Below are positions 12,412 through 24,424 of a DNA stretch of 64,000 nucleotides, in pieces (positions within the stretch are counted from its first letter, which is position 1; each line of letters starts with the position of its first letter). The position numbers and the translations under genes were made by a program. The DNA comes from Cricetomys ansorgei (Eukaryota; Chordata; Mammalia; Rodentia; Nesomyidae): positions 2,294,001 to 2,358,000 of the forward strand of contig JAMJFZ010002594.1 in NCBI GenBank assembly GCA_026225945.1, read 5' to 3'. The notes below the pieces were generated by a model. That model was not told where the DNA came from. It ran no database searches and was given only the letters and a program-made list of their open reading frames with translations.

Positions 12412-15142
12412 CAAGAGCCGCCCTGGAAAGGGGGACTTTACAGACGGACATGCAGACGTGGACTGTCAGGACCTCCTCGGACATCCATCAGAGACCTCGT
12501 GGCGTTGCGCTGCAGCTCAGTGTGGCCGCCATCCATCCTCTACACTTCTGACTCAGAGATTCACTGTTTCTTCGCTGTACTTACTGTATTTAAAGCTGAA
12601 ATCGGTGGGTTTGGTGCATTGGGGCTGCAGCCAAAGTCACCTGGCAGCTTCCATTCCCAAGGCAAGCGACGTGGCCAGGGGCAGCAGGTGACGTGCACGG
12701 CGAGCGGGTCAAGTTGGACCAGCAATGCCACGCTCGGGCCGCACCACCCTGCATGGTCTTCAGCGACATGCCTTCAGTACTCGGCCCGAATGGAAGCCCA
12801 GGGTTGCCAGGGCGTCTCTGGCGGGACTACCGTGGAGTGGAATTTACCCCGAGTACTTAAGCCCAGTGGTGTTTTGTTTCGTTTTGTTCCTGTTTTGTTT
12901 TTTGCCTCCAAAACAAACTGCGTCCAATTTTAAAAGCTTCTAAAGGTCTTAGGTCATCTTCTCCCTCCCACGGCCTTCGGAAGGCAGCAAACGTTTTTCT
13001 AAGCATCCCCTGGGCTCAGGGAGCAATGATAAAATGAGGAGCTGGTAATGAGGAGCCGGTCCTTTTCTTAAAAGGCCAAGGAGGACGGTCAGGGAGGAGG
13101 CACGGGATCCTGGGGAAGGGGGCCTCAAAGTGTTGCGGATATCAGGTGGGTTGTGTACCATCCACCACCACTGACAGGGTCACCCGAGGCTGGGGTCATA
13201 AATTCACGGGCAGCTTGAACTGGAAAGTCACATGGTCTGTGGAGGAGGGAGGATGCCCTGACACTTAAGCTGGGGGATGGAGGTCCAGCTCCAGTTCTCT
13301 GGGCTTCTAGAATGCCGTGGCCTTTGACCCGGGTGGGCAAAGCTGCGATGGACACTACTCCAGGTGTCCTCACCCTTACACAATCCTCAGCAGGAAAGGC
13401 GCTGAGAAACAGGCCCCTCGCTGGCCTCTGAGTACGGGAAATGGTGTCTGTGACCAAGCAGATGCCCTGTGGACGGAGCCGGAAGCCAGGAGAACGAGGC
13501 ACACAGCCAGGCCTGAACCTCAGGAAAGACGAAATGTTTCCAAACGACAGGTCCTCCCCAGCCTTCCTCTGTTATGAGGGTCCTTCTAACCCCGATGCAG
13601 TGCAACCTGAGGCCATGGCCCTCCAGTCTTGATGAAAGGCACAGGGAACAGTGGTACCCGGGGCAGCAATCGCATGAGGACCACGCAGTGACCAAGAGGG
13701 GCTCAGCAGCTCAGGCGCTGGGACACTGAGCCTCGAGAATCCTCCTCACGCCCCCCTCCTGGTACCATCTGGGAGTGTGTTAAAGCCCCTGGATTTCAGA
13801 GAAGAGAGAGCCCTTTCTAGCTGCCAGGTTGTAGGGAGAGTACACCCCCTCACCCCTCAGAAACTCAGCCCTCACCCTGCCAAGCAGCTGAGGCTGGACT
13901 CACCTGCCTCCAGGAAAGTCCCTGCACGCATGCGCCTGACCGCTGTGCCCGGGGAAGGGGGTGTTTCTGGTCACTGGGCCCATCCACCCACAGAGGAACC
14001 AGAGGAGAAACCATACAGGCAGTAGGGAACAGGGACCCTTTGGGGGGAACCCCACGACAGATAATGTGGCCTTTCTCCCAAGTAGGCAGAACCTATTTGT
14101 GATGCTCCAACCCCGGCCCTGGGTCACCTGTCATCTCTGTCTATGCTGTTTGACTTAGTCCGCTCCCTGTGAAAACCAAGCACTCACCTTCCATAAAGTG
14201 TATGTGTGAGGCCCTTCTAACCCTCCTCCCTAAAGCTGACCAGGTCATGCCCTGGTCATCTCTTGGCTATTGGGGGTGGGGGATAGAAAAATGTTGATCC
14301 CCCCCCAAGCCAGGAGATCAATGTCTTAGTTCTGTCTTAGTGGTACAATTCCTGTAACCCTGTTTTAAAATGTTGTTCTAGCCTAGAGGTGGTTCACGTG
14401 AGCTCACGATGTACAGTGGTTGAGAGGACATGCTGGTGTCTATTTTTTTTTAATGCCCGATCGTATTTGTAACATGTAAAGGTTTGAACAAAACGACGCT
14501 ACCGGTGCCGAATATATACAAGGCGTCCCCTCGCGGTCCATCCCTGTCTGTTTTCACAAGATGGAGATTTGAACCCATCGGGATTCAATATTTTTTCAAC
14601 GGGATACACTCCCACAAGCAGCTCGCTGTTCTGACGGCAGTGGGGAAACACGTTTACAAAGCGCAGGCTTCGCGCTGGTTGACGCAGACCGCACCTGTCA
14701 GACTCACCTGCGCCTTCAACACGCACCGTTCCTCCCTCCTGCTTCTGCTTGGAGCTCTTCGTACCCCTAGGTTCTTTTCCTAGACTCGCCTGACCTCTCT
14801 GGGGAGCCATCTTTCCGAGTGATCCCACCCCGAGCCTTTGAGGACAGCTCTCTGGAGAACTCACAAACCTCGGGGGGACAACTCTGGAAATCCACACACA
14901 GCCCTGGAGAAAGAGCGGGGTTAGAACGCTCAGCACCACGGGGACTCCGACAGACCAGTGGGTAGTTTCAAGAACTTTAGGTAGAGCGACCTCTCCTTGG
15001 GTGAGTTCAAGGCTCATGACCTTCCTGGGTCCTCGATGAGGCCCGGTGAGATGGGGTCCCAGGCCGGGTCTTGTGCTGCGCTCAGCGCCCGCAAAGGTAG
15101 GCGTCTTCTCGGATGCTTGCTTTTTCATTTATCATCAAACGG

Positions 15143-15148
15143 AATAAA
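15143..15148 (+). terminator. SEZ6L: Poly(A) signal AATAAA (proximal), SEZ6L
   Basis: Canonical AATAAA 65 bases before a second one; it could give a slightly shorter 3'UTR. Confidence 0.5.
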
Positions 15149-15207
15149 AAGCAAACTTTCTAAGCTATAGAAATGAAATCATTTTCCACTTTGTATATAT
15201 TGCTGCT

Positions 15208-15213
15208 AATAAA
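15208..15213 (+). terminator. SEZ6L: Poly(A) signal AATAAA (distal), SEZ6L
   Basis: Canonical AATAAA followed at 15228-15245 by the GT/T-rich element GTGCGTGTGGTTTTGTTTCC, the usual layout of a cleavage site at about 15225-15235. Confidence 0.65.
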
Positions 15214-15569
15214 ACATGTAAAAGAGATGTGCGTGTGGTTTTGTTTCCGGGGCCCTGGGGTGGCACCGGGGGGTGGTGTTTCCAGTCTCTGAGAACTGTG
15301 GCAAGGTAGCAGGTGCTGATACCTCACCTGCTGAGGCAGGCTCTCTGCAATGGCCCTGGGCATGCTTAAGGGATGTTTAGAACAAGTCCTGCCTGGGGGA
15401 CCACTACCAACACAGCCAGTCTCGGGCGGTCTTGACCAGAGAGATCCACCTCTCGAAGCTGCGGAGACTGCAGGTGCAACGTCAGCCCGTTCGGTTCCCG
15501 GTGAGGGTTCTTGGTTTGGTTTCAAGGTGGCATTTTCAAAATAGTCTTTACATAGCTGAGGGGAGTAGA

Positions 15570-15628
15570 GAAAGAAAAGAGGGAGGGGAGAAGGAGAGAG
15601 GGAGGGGAGAAGGAGAGAAGGAGGGAGC
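15570..15628 (+). repeat. GA-rich polypurine tract
   Basis: Runs of GGGAGGGGAGAAGGAGAGA repeated twice. Only purines apart from the ends. Confidence 0.85.
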
Positions 15629-15784
15629 ATGTTGGTCTCAAGAAAATCCATCCCGGTAGTCCCCAAGGCTTGGTCCTCAAGGCCCCATGGTTCTGCGACA
15701 GCCTGGCCTATTTTCCCTCAAAACAGAGGACGAGGCAGCCCTGACTCTGGGTACCAAAGGGGGAAGCAAAGTTAACAGACCAGG

Positions 15785-15955
15785 GCCAGTGAGACGGGTC
15801 ACTGGGTGGGTGCTTGCCCTGGAGTTGATGACCTGAGTCTGCTCCTGGGACCCACTAGGTAAGAGAAAACTGGCCCTCGCTCTCCTCTGACCTCCTCGTG
15901 CGTGTTATGTGTCCCCACACACATAACAACCAAGCACACAGGGAAAGTAAATGTG
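15785..15955 (+). repeat. B3 SINE
   Basis: GGCCAGTGAGACGGGTCACT head, GATGACCTGAGTCTGCTCCT and GGACCCACTAGGTAAG, then CTCTCCTCTGACCTCC and a CACACACATAAC tail. This is the B3 pattern with divergence. Confidence 0.8.
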
Positions 15956-16134
15956 ACTTAATCTTTTTAATATGCAATAGACCGAAAATTTCAAAGCAGT
16001 CCATGTAGATAAACCTTTCCCCTTTTGGTAACAGTGTAATTGAATACTAAATAACTTTCAGCTGTGTTTTTCAAAAGAAGATACTAGATCAATTCTAAGA
16101 GGAAAAAAAAAAAAAAGAGGGGTGGGGAGACTGG

Positions 16135-16250
16135 GAAGGAACTGGAGAACCGAGGGAACAGGCTCCTGTAACCCTGTCTGGGGAGACAGAGGTGGGATAA
16201 ATTCAGGGCTTTCCGGGGCCACATGGTGAGACTGTGTCTCAGGAAAACAA
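16135..16250 (+). repeat. B1-like SINE, strongly diverged
   Basis: CTCCTGTAACCCTGTCTGGG, GAGACAGAGGTGGGATAAAT and TGAGACTGTGTCTCAGG keep the B1 order, but many positions differ. Confidence 0.55.
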
Positions 16251-17019
16251 ACCAAACAAGGAAGTTTCTGAAGATTTAGAAAGTTTTCAATTCATATATC
16301 TGAATCCAGGGGACTTCCTCAGTAAACACAAATAAAGAAATGCCTGGCGCTACGTCAGCGACCTGTGTGTGTCGTCTGCTTCTTAGTTGAGACAGGTCTC
16401 AGCCTGGAGCCGCATGAGCCCAGGCTCAGACAGTGGGTTGTGGTTGATTTCATTCACAACAATCCTGTTGCCCGTTTTCCCAGCCTGCCTCAGTACTGGA
16501 CTTGCATTTGACACCAGCCGGTCGCCAGCCTCTGTACAGCTGGCTTGAAAGGTTGAGGTGGACAGCAGTCTCAGAGAGTACTGGGTCTCCAGGAGAGGAG
16601 GCAGACATAGCCACTCAGGTCCCAACCCCTTTTCTCCTGAACCAATCAGCTGCCTTGGAAATACAGCAGTCCCTGCACAGCAGCGACAGGGACAGCGGGC
16701 AAGGCAGAACAGTGGGCAGGTGAGAAAGCTGGGGTCTCAGAGGAGTGGACACTCCTGAGAGCAGGCCCGGCCAGCGGTCAGCTACGAATGCAGTGAAGGC
16801 CGCTGGCCACACGAGTTCTGTGGCAGTTTAATGGGAAACCCCCTCGAGGGGAGGGTGGGACTTCCGTTTCCAAACTTCTACCAGCTTTTCAAATTTTTCA
16901 TCCTACAATCTTCCCAGGCTGCTCCCGCACACGCCTTTAATACCTGTGTATGTGTGCAGTTGTGCGCGTAGAAGCCACCGGGCGACCCAGGTGTCACCCT
17001 CAGAACAGCACCCACTCCC

Positions 17020-17172
17020 TAGAGACAGGGTCTCTCACTGGCCTGGAGCTCAACAAGCCCCAGGAAGCCTCCAGCTTCTGCCTCCCCCGTAGCCCAGGCT
17101 TACCCAAAACTCACAGCAATCCTCCTGCCTCAGCCTCTGAATGCTGGAGTGGCAGGTGAGCTACCACACATG
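17020..17172 (-). repeat. B1/B4-type SINE, diverged
   Basis: Plus strand AGAGACAGGGTCTCTCACTG then GCCTGGAGCTC, and later AATCCTCCTGCCTCAGCCTC and TGAATGCTGGAGTGGCAGGT. This is a 7SL-derived SINE read from the 3' end with a B4-like front. Confidence 0.6.
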
Positions 17173-17647
17173 GCTCAAGCTGAGCTACTGGGCGTCTCTA
17201 CAGAGAGATCGTCTGGTCTGGGAAGAGGCGCCTCGCCACATCGGCCCAGAAAGAGGGAGCGCATGGGCCGCTTTGCCTTCCTGACATTCACGTCACAAGC
17301 CCCAGACCTTCCCTACACATGTATGTGCAAGCAGGCATGTAAGTCTCATTCCTCGGAGTGTCTAGAGCTGGCATGCACGTGGGGCCTGGCCAGGCGTAGC
17401 TTAACAACACCAGCCTCCGCTGTCAGTCACAAGCTCACACCAGCCATCCTGCCGCCATGGCTTTCTGTTGCTGGCGTTAGAGCCGAATTCAGGATTCTGA
17501 CATACTGAAGACCAGCTGAGACATCCAGCCTCGTGGACAGAACAACTGTCCTCGTGGACGGAACACGACTGGGGTCTTGGGCTGTCCGTTGGTAGATAGC
17601 CTTTGTTTGACTAGCTGGACCACAGCCTGTGAGTCGCTCTAATAAGC

Positions 17648-18360
17648 ACCCTCGTGTGTGTGAGTGTGTGTGTGAGTGATTGTGTGTGAGTGTGTGTGTA
17701 TATGTGATTGTGTATGTGTGTGTGAGTGTGTGTGAGTGAGTGTGTATGTGTGTGAGAGTGTGTGTGAGTGTGAGTGATTGTGTGTGTGTGTGAGTGTGTG
17801 TGTATATGTGATTGTGTATGTGTGTGTGAGTGTGTGTGTGAGTGATTGTGTGAGTGAGTGTGAGAGTGTGTGTGAGTGTGAGTGATTGTGTGTGAGTGTG
17901 TGTGAGTGTGTGTGTATATGTGATTGTGTATGTGTGTGTGAGTGTGTGTGAGTGAGTGTGTATGTGTGTGAGAGTGTGTGTGAGTGTGAGTGATTGTGTG
18001 TGAGTGTGTGTGAGTGTGTGTATATGTGATTGTGTATGTGTGTGTGAGTGATTGTGAGTGAGTGTGTATGTGTGTGTGAGTGTGAGTGATTGTGTGTATA
18101 TGATTGTGTATGTGTGTGTGAGTGTGTGTGTGAGTGATTGTGTGAGTGAGTGTGTATGTGTGTGTGAGTGTGAGTGATTGTGTGTGAGTGTGTGTGAGTG
18201 TGTGTATATGTGATTGTGTATGTGTGTGAGTGTGTGTGTGAGTGATTGTGTGAGTGAGTGTGTATGTGTGTGTGAGTGATTGTGTGTGTGAGTGATTGTG
18301 TGTGTATGTGTATGTGTGTGTGTGTGAGTGAGTGTGTGTGTATGAGTGATTGTGTGTGTG

Positions 18361-18401
<41 letters not shown>
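17648..18401 (+). repeat. GT-rich array with TGAG/TATG higher-order pattern
   Basis: About 750 bases of GTGTGTGAGTGTG, GTGATTGTG and GTATATGTGATTGTG motifs that recur in blocks of roughly 90-130 bases, ending in a pure GT run (18370-18401). The 295- and 308-residue minus-strand Thr/His/Ser frames across it are artefacts. Confidence 0.95.
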
Positions 18402-18402
<1 letters not shown>

Positions 18403-18639
18403 GCTGGAGCCCTGATACCCTGGCGATGAGGTTGAAGTCTGTCGACAAGGTTCCAGGCTCCCCAGCGGGGAACCTAGGCTTACCAGCCATTCTGCCCCTT
18501 CCTCCCCTTTGCAGTAATGGCGACAAAAGTCTTTCATTATGTCTGCATGGCCTTAGCTGGCCGGTGTTAGCTGAGAAGGAGAAGCAGCCATTTTTTATTC
18601 AAAAGTAATTGTCTTTGTAAAATATCTTGCAGGCTTCTA

Positions 18640-19260
18640 AGTCCTGGCATGTGTAAAGCTACCCATTCATATTGATAGTAACAGACAGAAGCAAAGGGGG
18701 CCTAGATAGAGAAAAAATAAATACGCACCAAACAGCTAAAAACTGTAAAATAAAAACCTTCTTTGCCTACATGGCACTCTGCTCTGTTTGGGGCAGATGG
18801 AGATCTTATTCAGCTAACAGTGTTAAGTCAAATGTTCTTTCTTAGCAAACAAGATAAGTCGCAGGAGGAAGGACGCCCAACCCCCATCCTGGGTGTGACT
18901 GCATCTACATATGAAACCTGTGAAGGCCTGAGCAACATCTGCATATCAAAAAACTGTATTTGGCTTTTTAAACCTCTTCCCAGAGCAATTCTCTCTCTTT
19001 CTGCTGTGGCCCTTTCCCTGGTAATGTATATTGTCAGTCTCTCCCTCCTTCTCTTCTTGGTGTGGTTTTTCCACTGACAAGGCGCATGGCATTGTCAGTC
19101 TCTCTCTTGCCCCTCTCTTTCCTCAATATGTAAACTGTTAATTCCCCTATTAAAAATGCTCCTGCGTTTTACTTCTAAAGCATGTTTGTTCCACGTGTCA
19201 TTTTAAAGCGCGATCAGGCGTGTCATTTCCTCGGGTCCCGTAAAAGAACGAACCACCCTG
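18640..19260 (+). mobile_element. Candidate solo LTR or LTR-like remnant
   Basis: AT-rich block unlike its neighbours, with pyrimidine-rich tracts, AATAAA-like signals (near 18716 and 18750, and ATTAAA near 19150 followed by TGCTCCTGCG) and an end reading TCGGGTCCCGTAAAAG, as often seen at the 3' end of LTRs. No matching second copy or clear target duplication was found, so the call is tentative. Confidence 0.3.
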
Positions 19261-19621
19261 TTCGTTTGTCATTCTTCATTTTCCTGAGCTCATACTCCCT
19301 CCTGCATAGAGTTTCCGTGAACCCATTTGTGGGAAAGGCTGGCTCGCTCCACAGTGTGTGAGTGAGTGTGTGTATTCTCTCAGTTCTGTGCCTCCAGAGA
19401 ACCCTGACTTATGCACTGTTCCTCTCTACACTTTCTCTGCAGGGTGCTGGCTGTTTTCTGTGGATAATGACATCTGATGAAAATGGATTCTATCCAGTGA
19501 AGCAGAATTTTGTCTGGAGAAGCAGCAGGCTGCCTTCCACTTTTGGCAGAGAAAGAGAAACCAAGGTCATTGCTATCTCTGTCTTGCTCATGAAGCAGGC
19601 CCAGGGCTCAGGGTATAAACT

Positions 19622-19765
19622 GAATATATATATACACACACACAGATACAGACATAGATATAAATATATTCCTATACATACATACATGCAGAGAGAAGGA
19701 AGGAGACAGAGATGGACAGACACAGAGAGAAATACAGCTACAGACATATGGATAGAGACATGTGC
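19622..19765 (+). repeat. Mixed AT/CA/GA simple repeat
   Basis: ATATATATACACACACACAG followed by degenerate CATA, GAGA and GATA motifs over about 140 bases. Confidence 0.8.
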
Positions 19766-20377
19766 ATGTAGAGAAAATAAAGATTTGCATGGTTGTCATG
19801 GGCTCCTGGCTCTGTGAAGTTTTACTCACTTCTAGTCCACTAAGTTGATTAAGCATATAACTTCTAGACCTGTCTAAAAGAATGGCAAAAGGGAGCTGGA
19901 GGTGTGGCTCAGTTTAGAGCACGCGCCTGTGTCCAGTTATGGAAAATTCTGACTTCTGTTGAGATTTTCTAAGTGGGAGCAAAGCTCAGCACACAGGAAA
20001 ACTCCTTTCAAACCCTCTGTGTCCGATTCTTCCCTGAGTCACATGTTACTAAGACTTGCCCCAGTCTCTCCTCTTCCCAAACTTGGGCAACCCTCAGAGC
20101 CAGAGCCTGGGTCGCTCTAAGCAGCCCTGGTCCTCACTCCCAGAACATAAAAACAGAAATGTGAGATGCACATGTAAATCTTCGATGTTCCTTCCAGCCG
20201 TGGTTCTGGAGACCCTGGCTACTGTGGGACTACACACGGTGCAGTCTGTGGAAGCTCTGACTAGAGTTTCCACTATTGGCTCAGATGTGCTGTCTCATCT
20301 CAAGCTGGGCCACTGGGAAAAGACAGAGTTTAAAGCATACTACTACCCAAACACGGTTAGTATTGAAAATTAAAGCC

Positions 20378-20870
20378 ACTATGAGACCACTCACCTAGTC
20401 AGTATGGCTGTCACCAATAAACCTACAAGGATGTGGGAGAGAGGACCCCGTACTTACTGTTGGCAGGAGTGTGGATTCGTCAAGGCGTTGTGGAACCACT
20501 TCAGAGGTTAACCAGCAACAGAGCTACGGTATGACCTCGCTACTTCACTCCCGAGCGTACACCCTGAGAACGCCATACCCTGGGTAGAGATATCTGAACC
20601 CCATGTTTTTTTGCTGCTCTGTTCACTAGAACAAAGAATTAGAATCAACCGAATTGTCAGCAAATTGATGGATAATGGAAATTTGGTGTATGTGGATCGA
20701 ACAGAATAGTATTCGGCTCTAAAGAAAGAAAAAAAACGAAGTCACAGCATTTATAGGGAGATGGATGGCTTAGAATGGGTTCTACTAAGGGAGGCCACAC
20801 GATATCAGAAAGACATAAACTGTTCTCTCTCATACGTGGGATCTGGCCAATAGTACAGGTGAGTATGCAA
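20378..20870 (+). mobile_element. L1 (LINE) fragment, 3' part
   Basis: Shows landmarks in the order of an L1 3' end: AGTATGGCTGTCACCAATAA, CAAGGATGTGGGAGAGAGGA, CTGTTGGCAGGAGTG, ACGGTATGACC...CACTCCCGAG, GATGGATAATGG, AATAGTATTCGGCTCTAAAG and CAGAAAGACATAAACTGTTC. It is a heavily mutated, 5'-truncated copy with no usable open frame. Confidence 0.8.
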
Positions 20871-21254
20871 CCACGCGTACATGTGGGTACAGTATTCCAC
20901 GCAGGCAAGAGAACAGAACAGACAGGAGTCGTGAAAGGGGGGACAGAGCTGATTGCTTCTCTAGGTCTGACTCTGCTGCGATTTTTTTTTTCATTTTGGG
21001 TGGGTAAGAGCATAAGAACATTTCTACAGAGGGAGTGTAAAACCCGGGGGGGACGCTCCCAGCTTCCTTCCCAAACAGCGACTGTAGCTGCACAGTGGTT
21101 CGTGGGGTGTATAGTCTTTAGCCTGGGTGGATTTCAGTGTGTGACTGTTTGGATTTGCAACTTTTTTACCGTAACCTTTAAACTTCGACTTGCTCTCTGG
21201 CTGTGCTGTTTAGGGTGAATTTTTTTTTAATTACAGTTGTACATTTATTTATTC

Positions 21255-21778
21255 AGTGTGTGTGTGCGCGTGCGTGAATGCGTGTGTGTGTGTGTGTGTG
21301 TGTGTATGTGAGTGTGTGTGTGTGAGAATGTGTGAGTGTGTGTGAGTATGTGTGTGAGTGTGTGTGTGAAAATGTGTGTGAGAGTGTGTGTGTGTGATGT
21401 GTGAGTGTGTTTGAGTGTGTATGATGTGTGTGTGTGTGTGACACTGTGAGTGTGTGTGAGTGTGTGTGTGTGAGAGAGTGTGTGAGAATGTGTGATGTGT
21501 GAGTGTGTGTGAGTATGATGTGTGTGTGTGTGCATGCGTGAATGCGCGCGCGTGTGTGTGTGTGCGCATGCGTGAATGCGCGCGCGTGTGTGTGTGTGAG
21601 AATGTGTGAGTGTGTGTGAGTGTGTGTGAGAGTGTGTGAGAATGTGTGATGTGTGAGTGTGTGTGAGTGTGTATGATGTGTGTGTGTGCGCGTGCATGAA
21701 TGCATGTGTGTGTGTGAGTGTGTGTGAGAGTGTGTGAGTGTGTGAGCGTGCGTGAATGCGTGTGTGTGTGTGAGAATG

Positions 21779-21815
<37 letters not shown>
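21255..21815 (+). repeat. GT-rich array with CGCGCG and GAATG interruptions
   Basis: About 560 bases of GTGTGTGAGAATGTGTGAG and GTGCGTGAATGCG motifs, with CGCGCGCG blocks near 21545 and 21580 and repeated GTGATGTGTGAGTG units. Alternating purine-pyrimidine with CG steps favours Z-DNA. The Thr/His frames are artefacts. Confidence 0.95.
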
Positions 21816-21817
<2 letters not shown>

Positions 21818-21824
21818 TTAATCG

Positions 21825-21975
21825 CATGCATGTGTGTGCATATGTGGGACGGTCAAAGGACAATTGCAACAACCTGTTCTCTCCTCACACTTCTTGGGCC
21901 CCAGAGACCAAACTCAGGCGTGGCGGCAAGCGACTTTGTCCTCTGAGCTGGCCGACTCACCAGCCTCGGCTACAT
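21825..21975 (-). repeat. B3/B2-type SINE
   Basis: Plus strand: GCATGCATGTGTGTGCATAT, GGACGGTCAAAGGACA, CCAGAGACCAAACTCAGG, and GAGCTGGCCGACTCACCAGC at the end, which is the B3 head read backwards. The GT array is joined to its tail. Confidence 0.7.
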
Positions 21976-22276
21976 TTTGTCTAGCAGAATGCCCCTGGAC
22001 CCTTCTTACAGAAAAGCTAGGAATAAAAATGAGCAAGTCCTAGAGATCGGCGCCCAGCGCTGCAGCCTGTAGACATGACCCTGCCTGGCGCCCTCAGATG
22101 CCTCTGCAGAGGGTAGAGCCCGTGCTGTGTTCTTACCACAACGAAGGTTTTGATCAGAAAGAAAAATGAAAGTGTCATTCATCTCGTGTCCGAGCGCAGT
22201 CCTGTGTGTGAGTCCCAGCGGCATTCCGACTGGCTTTACCGGGTGTGAAATATACAGATGTTTTAAATGTCACGTG

Positions 22277-22385
22277 CTGGCCAGGTTGAGTGGTACAGGC
22301 CTACAGTCCTAACACCCAGGAAGCTGAGGCAGGAGGATTGTAAGTTCTAGCTCAACTTGAACTACTTAGTAAGTATGAAGAACAG
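22277..22385 (+). repeat. B1-like SINE, diverged
   Basis: GGCCAGGTTGAGTGGTACAG then CCTACAGTCCTAACACCCAG and AGGCAGGAGGATTGTAAGTT. Confidence 0.65.
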
Positions 22386-22439
22386 CCATGTGGTGACTGT
22401 AATGATTTAACCACACGGGACCCATCCGGAGGGTTCCCT

Positions 22440-22611
22440 TTTTTATCTTACGTGCATTGATGTTTTGCCAGCATGTACGAGTGAAGGTGTCAGGTACCAT
22501 GGAATTAGAGTTACAGACAGCTGTGAGCTGCCATGTTGGTGTTGGGAACTGAACCTGGGTCCTCCAGAAGAGCTTCCAGTGCTCTTAACTGCTGAGCCGT
22601 TCTCCATCCCC
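22440..22611 (-). repeat. B3 SINE, nearly full length
   Basis: Plus strand: GTGCATTGATGTTTTGCCAG, GGAATTAGAGTTACAGACAG, CTGTGAGCTGCCATG, GGGTCCTCCAGAAGAGC, TTCCAGTGCTCTTAACTGCT, GAGCCGTTCTCCATCCCC. This is a clear reverse-strand B3 with box A/B regions. Confidence 0.92.
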
Positions 22612-24314
22612 GTGGAAGTGCCCTTTCTTAATGCCCAGATCTCATATCCTTTCACACCATGTCTGGGAGACTCTGGTGTGTGCTGTTTGGTGTCTGTCCC
22701 TCCCTACCATGTGTTCTGCTCATGAATGCACCCGAGATTCCCTGGAACTAGAGAGAAACCAGGATGCCCCCTACATTGTCTCCTTGGTACGTTCGCAGCC
22801 AGCAGATACTTGATAGCCAGCTGCAGCCGATGTGGGTTCTTTGAGTGTGATGGAGTCTTAGCTGTCAGTGGGTTTAACTTGGGGTTCAAGGCTTTTGGGT
22901 ATTCAACAGCCAGGGGAGGCACCCCAAGCCAGTGGCTTACCCTGTCACTGTCCCACACCCAAGAAGAATAAGAAAACAAGGGCGAGCAGAGAAGATGTGG
23001 ATTAGTAGGAAAAAGGAGGAAGAACTCTCCAGAGCCGGGGGTCTCTGTGAGAGGAACACCATGGCATGGTTCGCTCAGGGGCCATTGTAGGTTATAGGGT
23101 GGTAACTGGATAGGGACCGAGGTCAGCCTGTGCGGCTGCAGCTGGTGTCTGGTCAGGGTCCCCACACGCCTGGACTTGTGCAGGTAGATCAATATGCCTG
23201 TGTAGACGGACCAGGCATCTCTAGCAGAATTCCAGAAAATTCTGAGAAAAAACCTCCCACACAGGTGCACACACGTAAAAATCCACAAATTCCAGTCTGC
23301 AATGTGCTATAAAACAAATAATATAAAAAACTTTAAAAAATCAAAAAATACCTCCGGCTGCTAAGAATATGTCCCACCAGAAACAAATCTCCCAAGCCAG
23401 GAAATGCCAGCCAGTGAGAAGTCATCCACCTAGCCAGCTCCATGATCATGGGAACAATACAGGTGTCAGTCACCACACCTGCTCTACTGATGGCTTCCAA
23501 GCTGAAGACATTTGATGCGTAAGGCGCAGGCCCGCGGGTGCTGGGTGGGGTGGGGGTGGGGGCTTTGTCTTCATCGCTCTTCTCTGTCTTGAGGAGGTCG
23601 AGTCGATGGTGTCAGAGGAACACGGTCCTCTCGCCATTAACTTTAACCAGCAGATTGACACGCATTCCCAGGGGGCAGTTCCTATGCTCTGAACCTGCCA
23701 CCGCCTCTTCAAAACACGGCTGGTTTCCATGGAAACCAAAAAGCACTCTCCCTGGAAGAGCTTCTGGGAATTGCAAATCAAGATGCCCCTAACTACTCCT
23801 GCAGCACATTTCTAAGCCCTGATTTGAAAGAGAAACAGTAGCTCAGGTTTGCACTGGAGACCGGGATGGGGGTGGGGGTGGGGTGAAGGGTGCAACCTTA
23901 AAACAGGCTTGAGACCATTTCCAGACCCCAGCATCCTGACTGGATGCTTCCTTTTTAAAACAAGCTCTCCAGGAGATGCAGAGAAAGTGGGTCTGGGGCG
24001 TGCAGGCTCCAGGCATCAGGGTCCAGCTTGCTGCTCACAAGGCTCGTGTTCTGACAAGGCAGCACTGGTCACAGCTGCCGCTGCTCTCCTCCTCCACCCC
24101 CTTGCCGAGAAAGGGTGCTGCCTGCACAGAGGAGATTATATTTCTGTTCTCAAAATCCGCTGTGTGAGACAGGAATGCAGAATGAAAGAGAAGAGCTTGT
24201 TCTGACAGCCACCAGGCTGGCACAGCACAAGAAGGCGTTTTAAAAGACAACCGAAGAGGACTCCAGTTTTTTAAAAGTACATGCAGGAAGTACTTAGACC
24301 AAAGCTACAGGACT

Positions 24315-24424
24315 AAGCTAGGCATGGGGACACATGCCTGCAATCCCAGCGCTTGGGAGGCAGAGGCGGGCGGAGCAGATGAGGCTAGCTCAGAGACCCT
24401 AACTCAGAACAAACACACAAACAA
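24315..24424 (+). repeat. B1-like SINE
   Basis: GCTAGGCATGGGGACACATG, CCTGCAATCCCAGCGCTTGG, GAGGCAGAGGCGGGCGGAGC, then AGAGACCCTAACTCAGAA and an ACAAACAC tail. Confidence 0.8.

Larger units (their letters stand above)
12412..15230 (+). other. SEZ6L: SEZ6L 3'UTR
   Basis: About 2.8 kb from the stop codon to the poly(A) signals. It is largely free of SINEs, as expected for a conserved brain 3'UTR. It contains a T-rich stretch (12870-12905) and an AT-richer end. Open frames on both strands here are short and unrecognised. The 3' end is inferred from the poly(A) signals, not from cDNA. Confidence 0.7.
15231..17640. other. Intergenic spacer, SEZ6L to first GT array
   Basis: No gene seen. It holds a GA-rich polypurine stretch (15570-15628), a B3, a B1-like element, a short poly(A) run near 16105 and a B1/B4-like element around 17020-17170. 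Short frames on both strands are unrecognised. Confidence 0.7.
18411..21240. other. Intergenic spacer between the two large GT arrays
   Basis: AT-richer than its surroundings. Contains a candidate solo LTR (about 18640-19260), a mixed AT/CA/GA microsatellite (about 19622-19765) and an L1 fragment. No gene seen. Confidence 0.7.

Noticed and set aside
17611..18537. 308- and 295-residue minus-strand frames
   Set aside because: Translation of GT repeats only.
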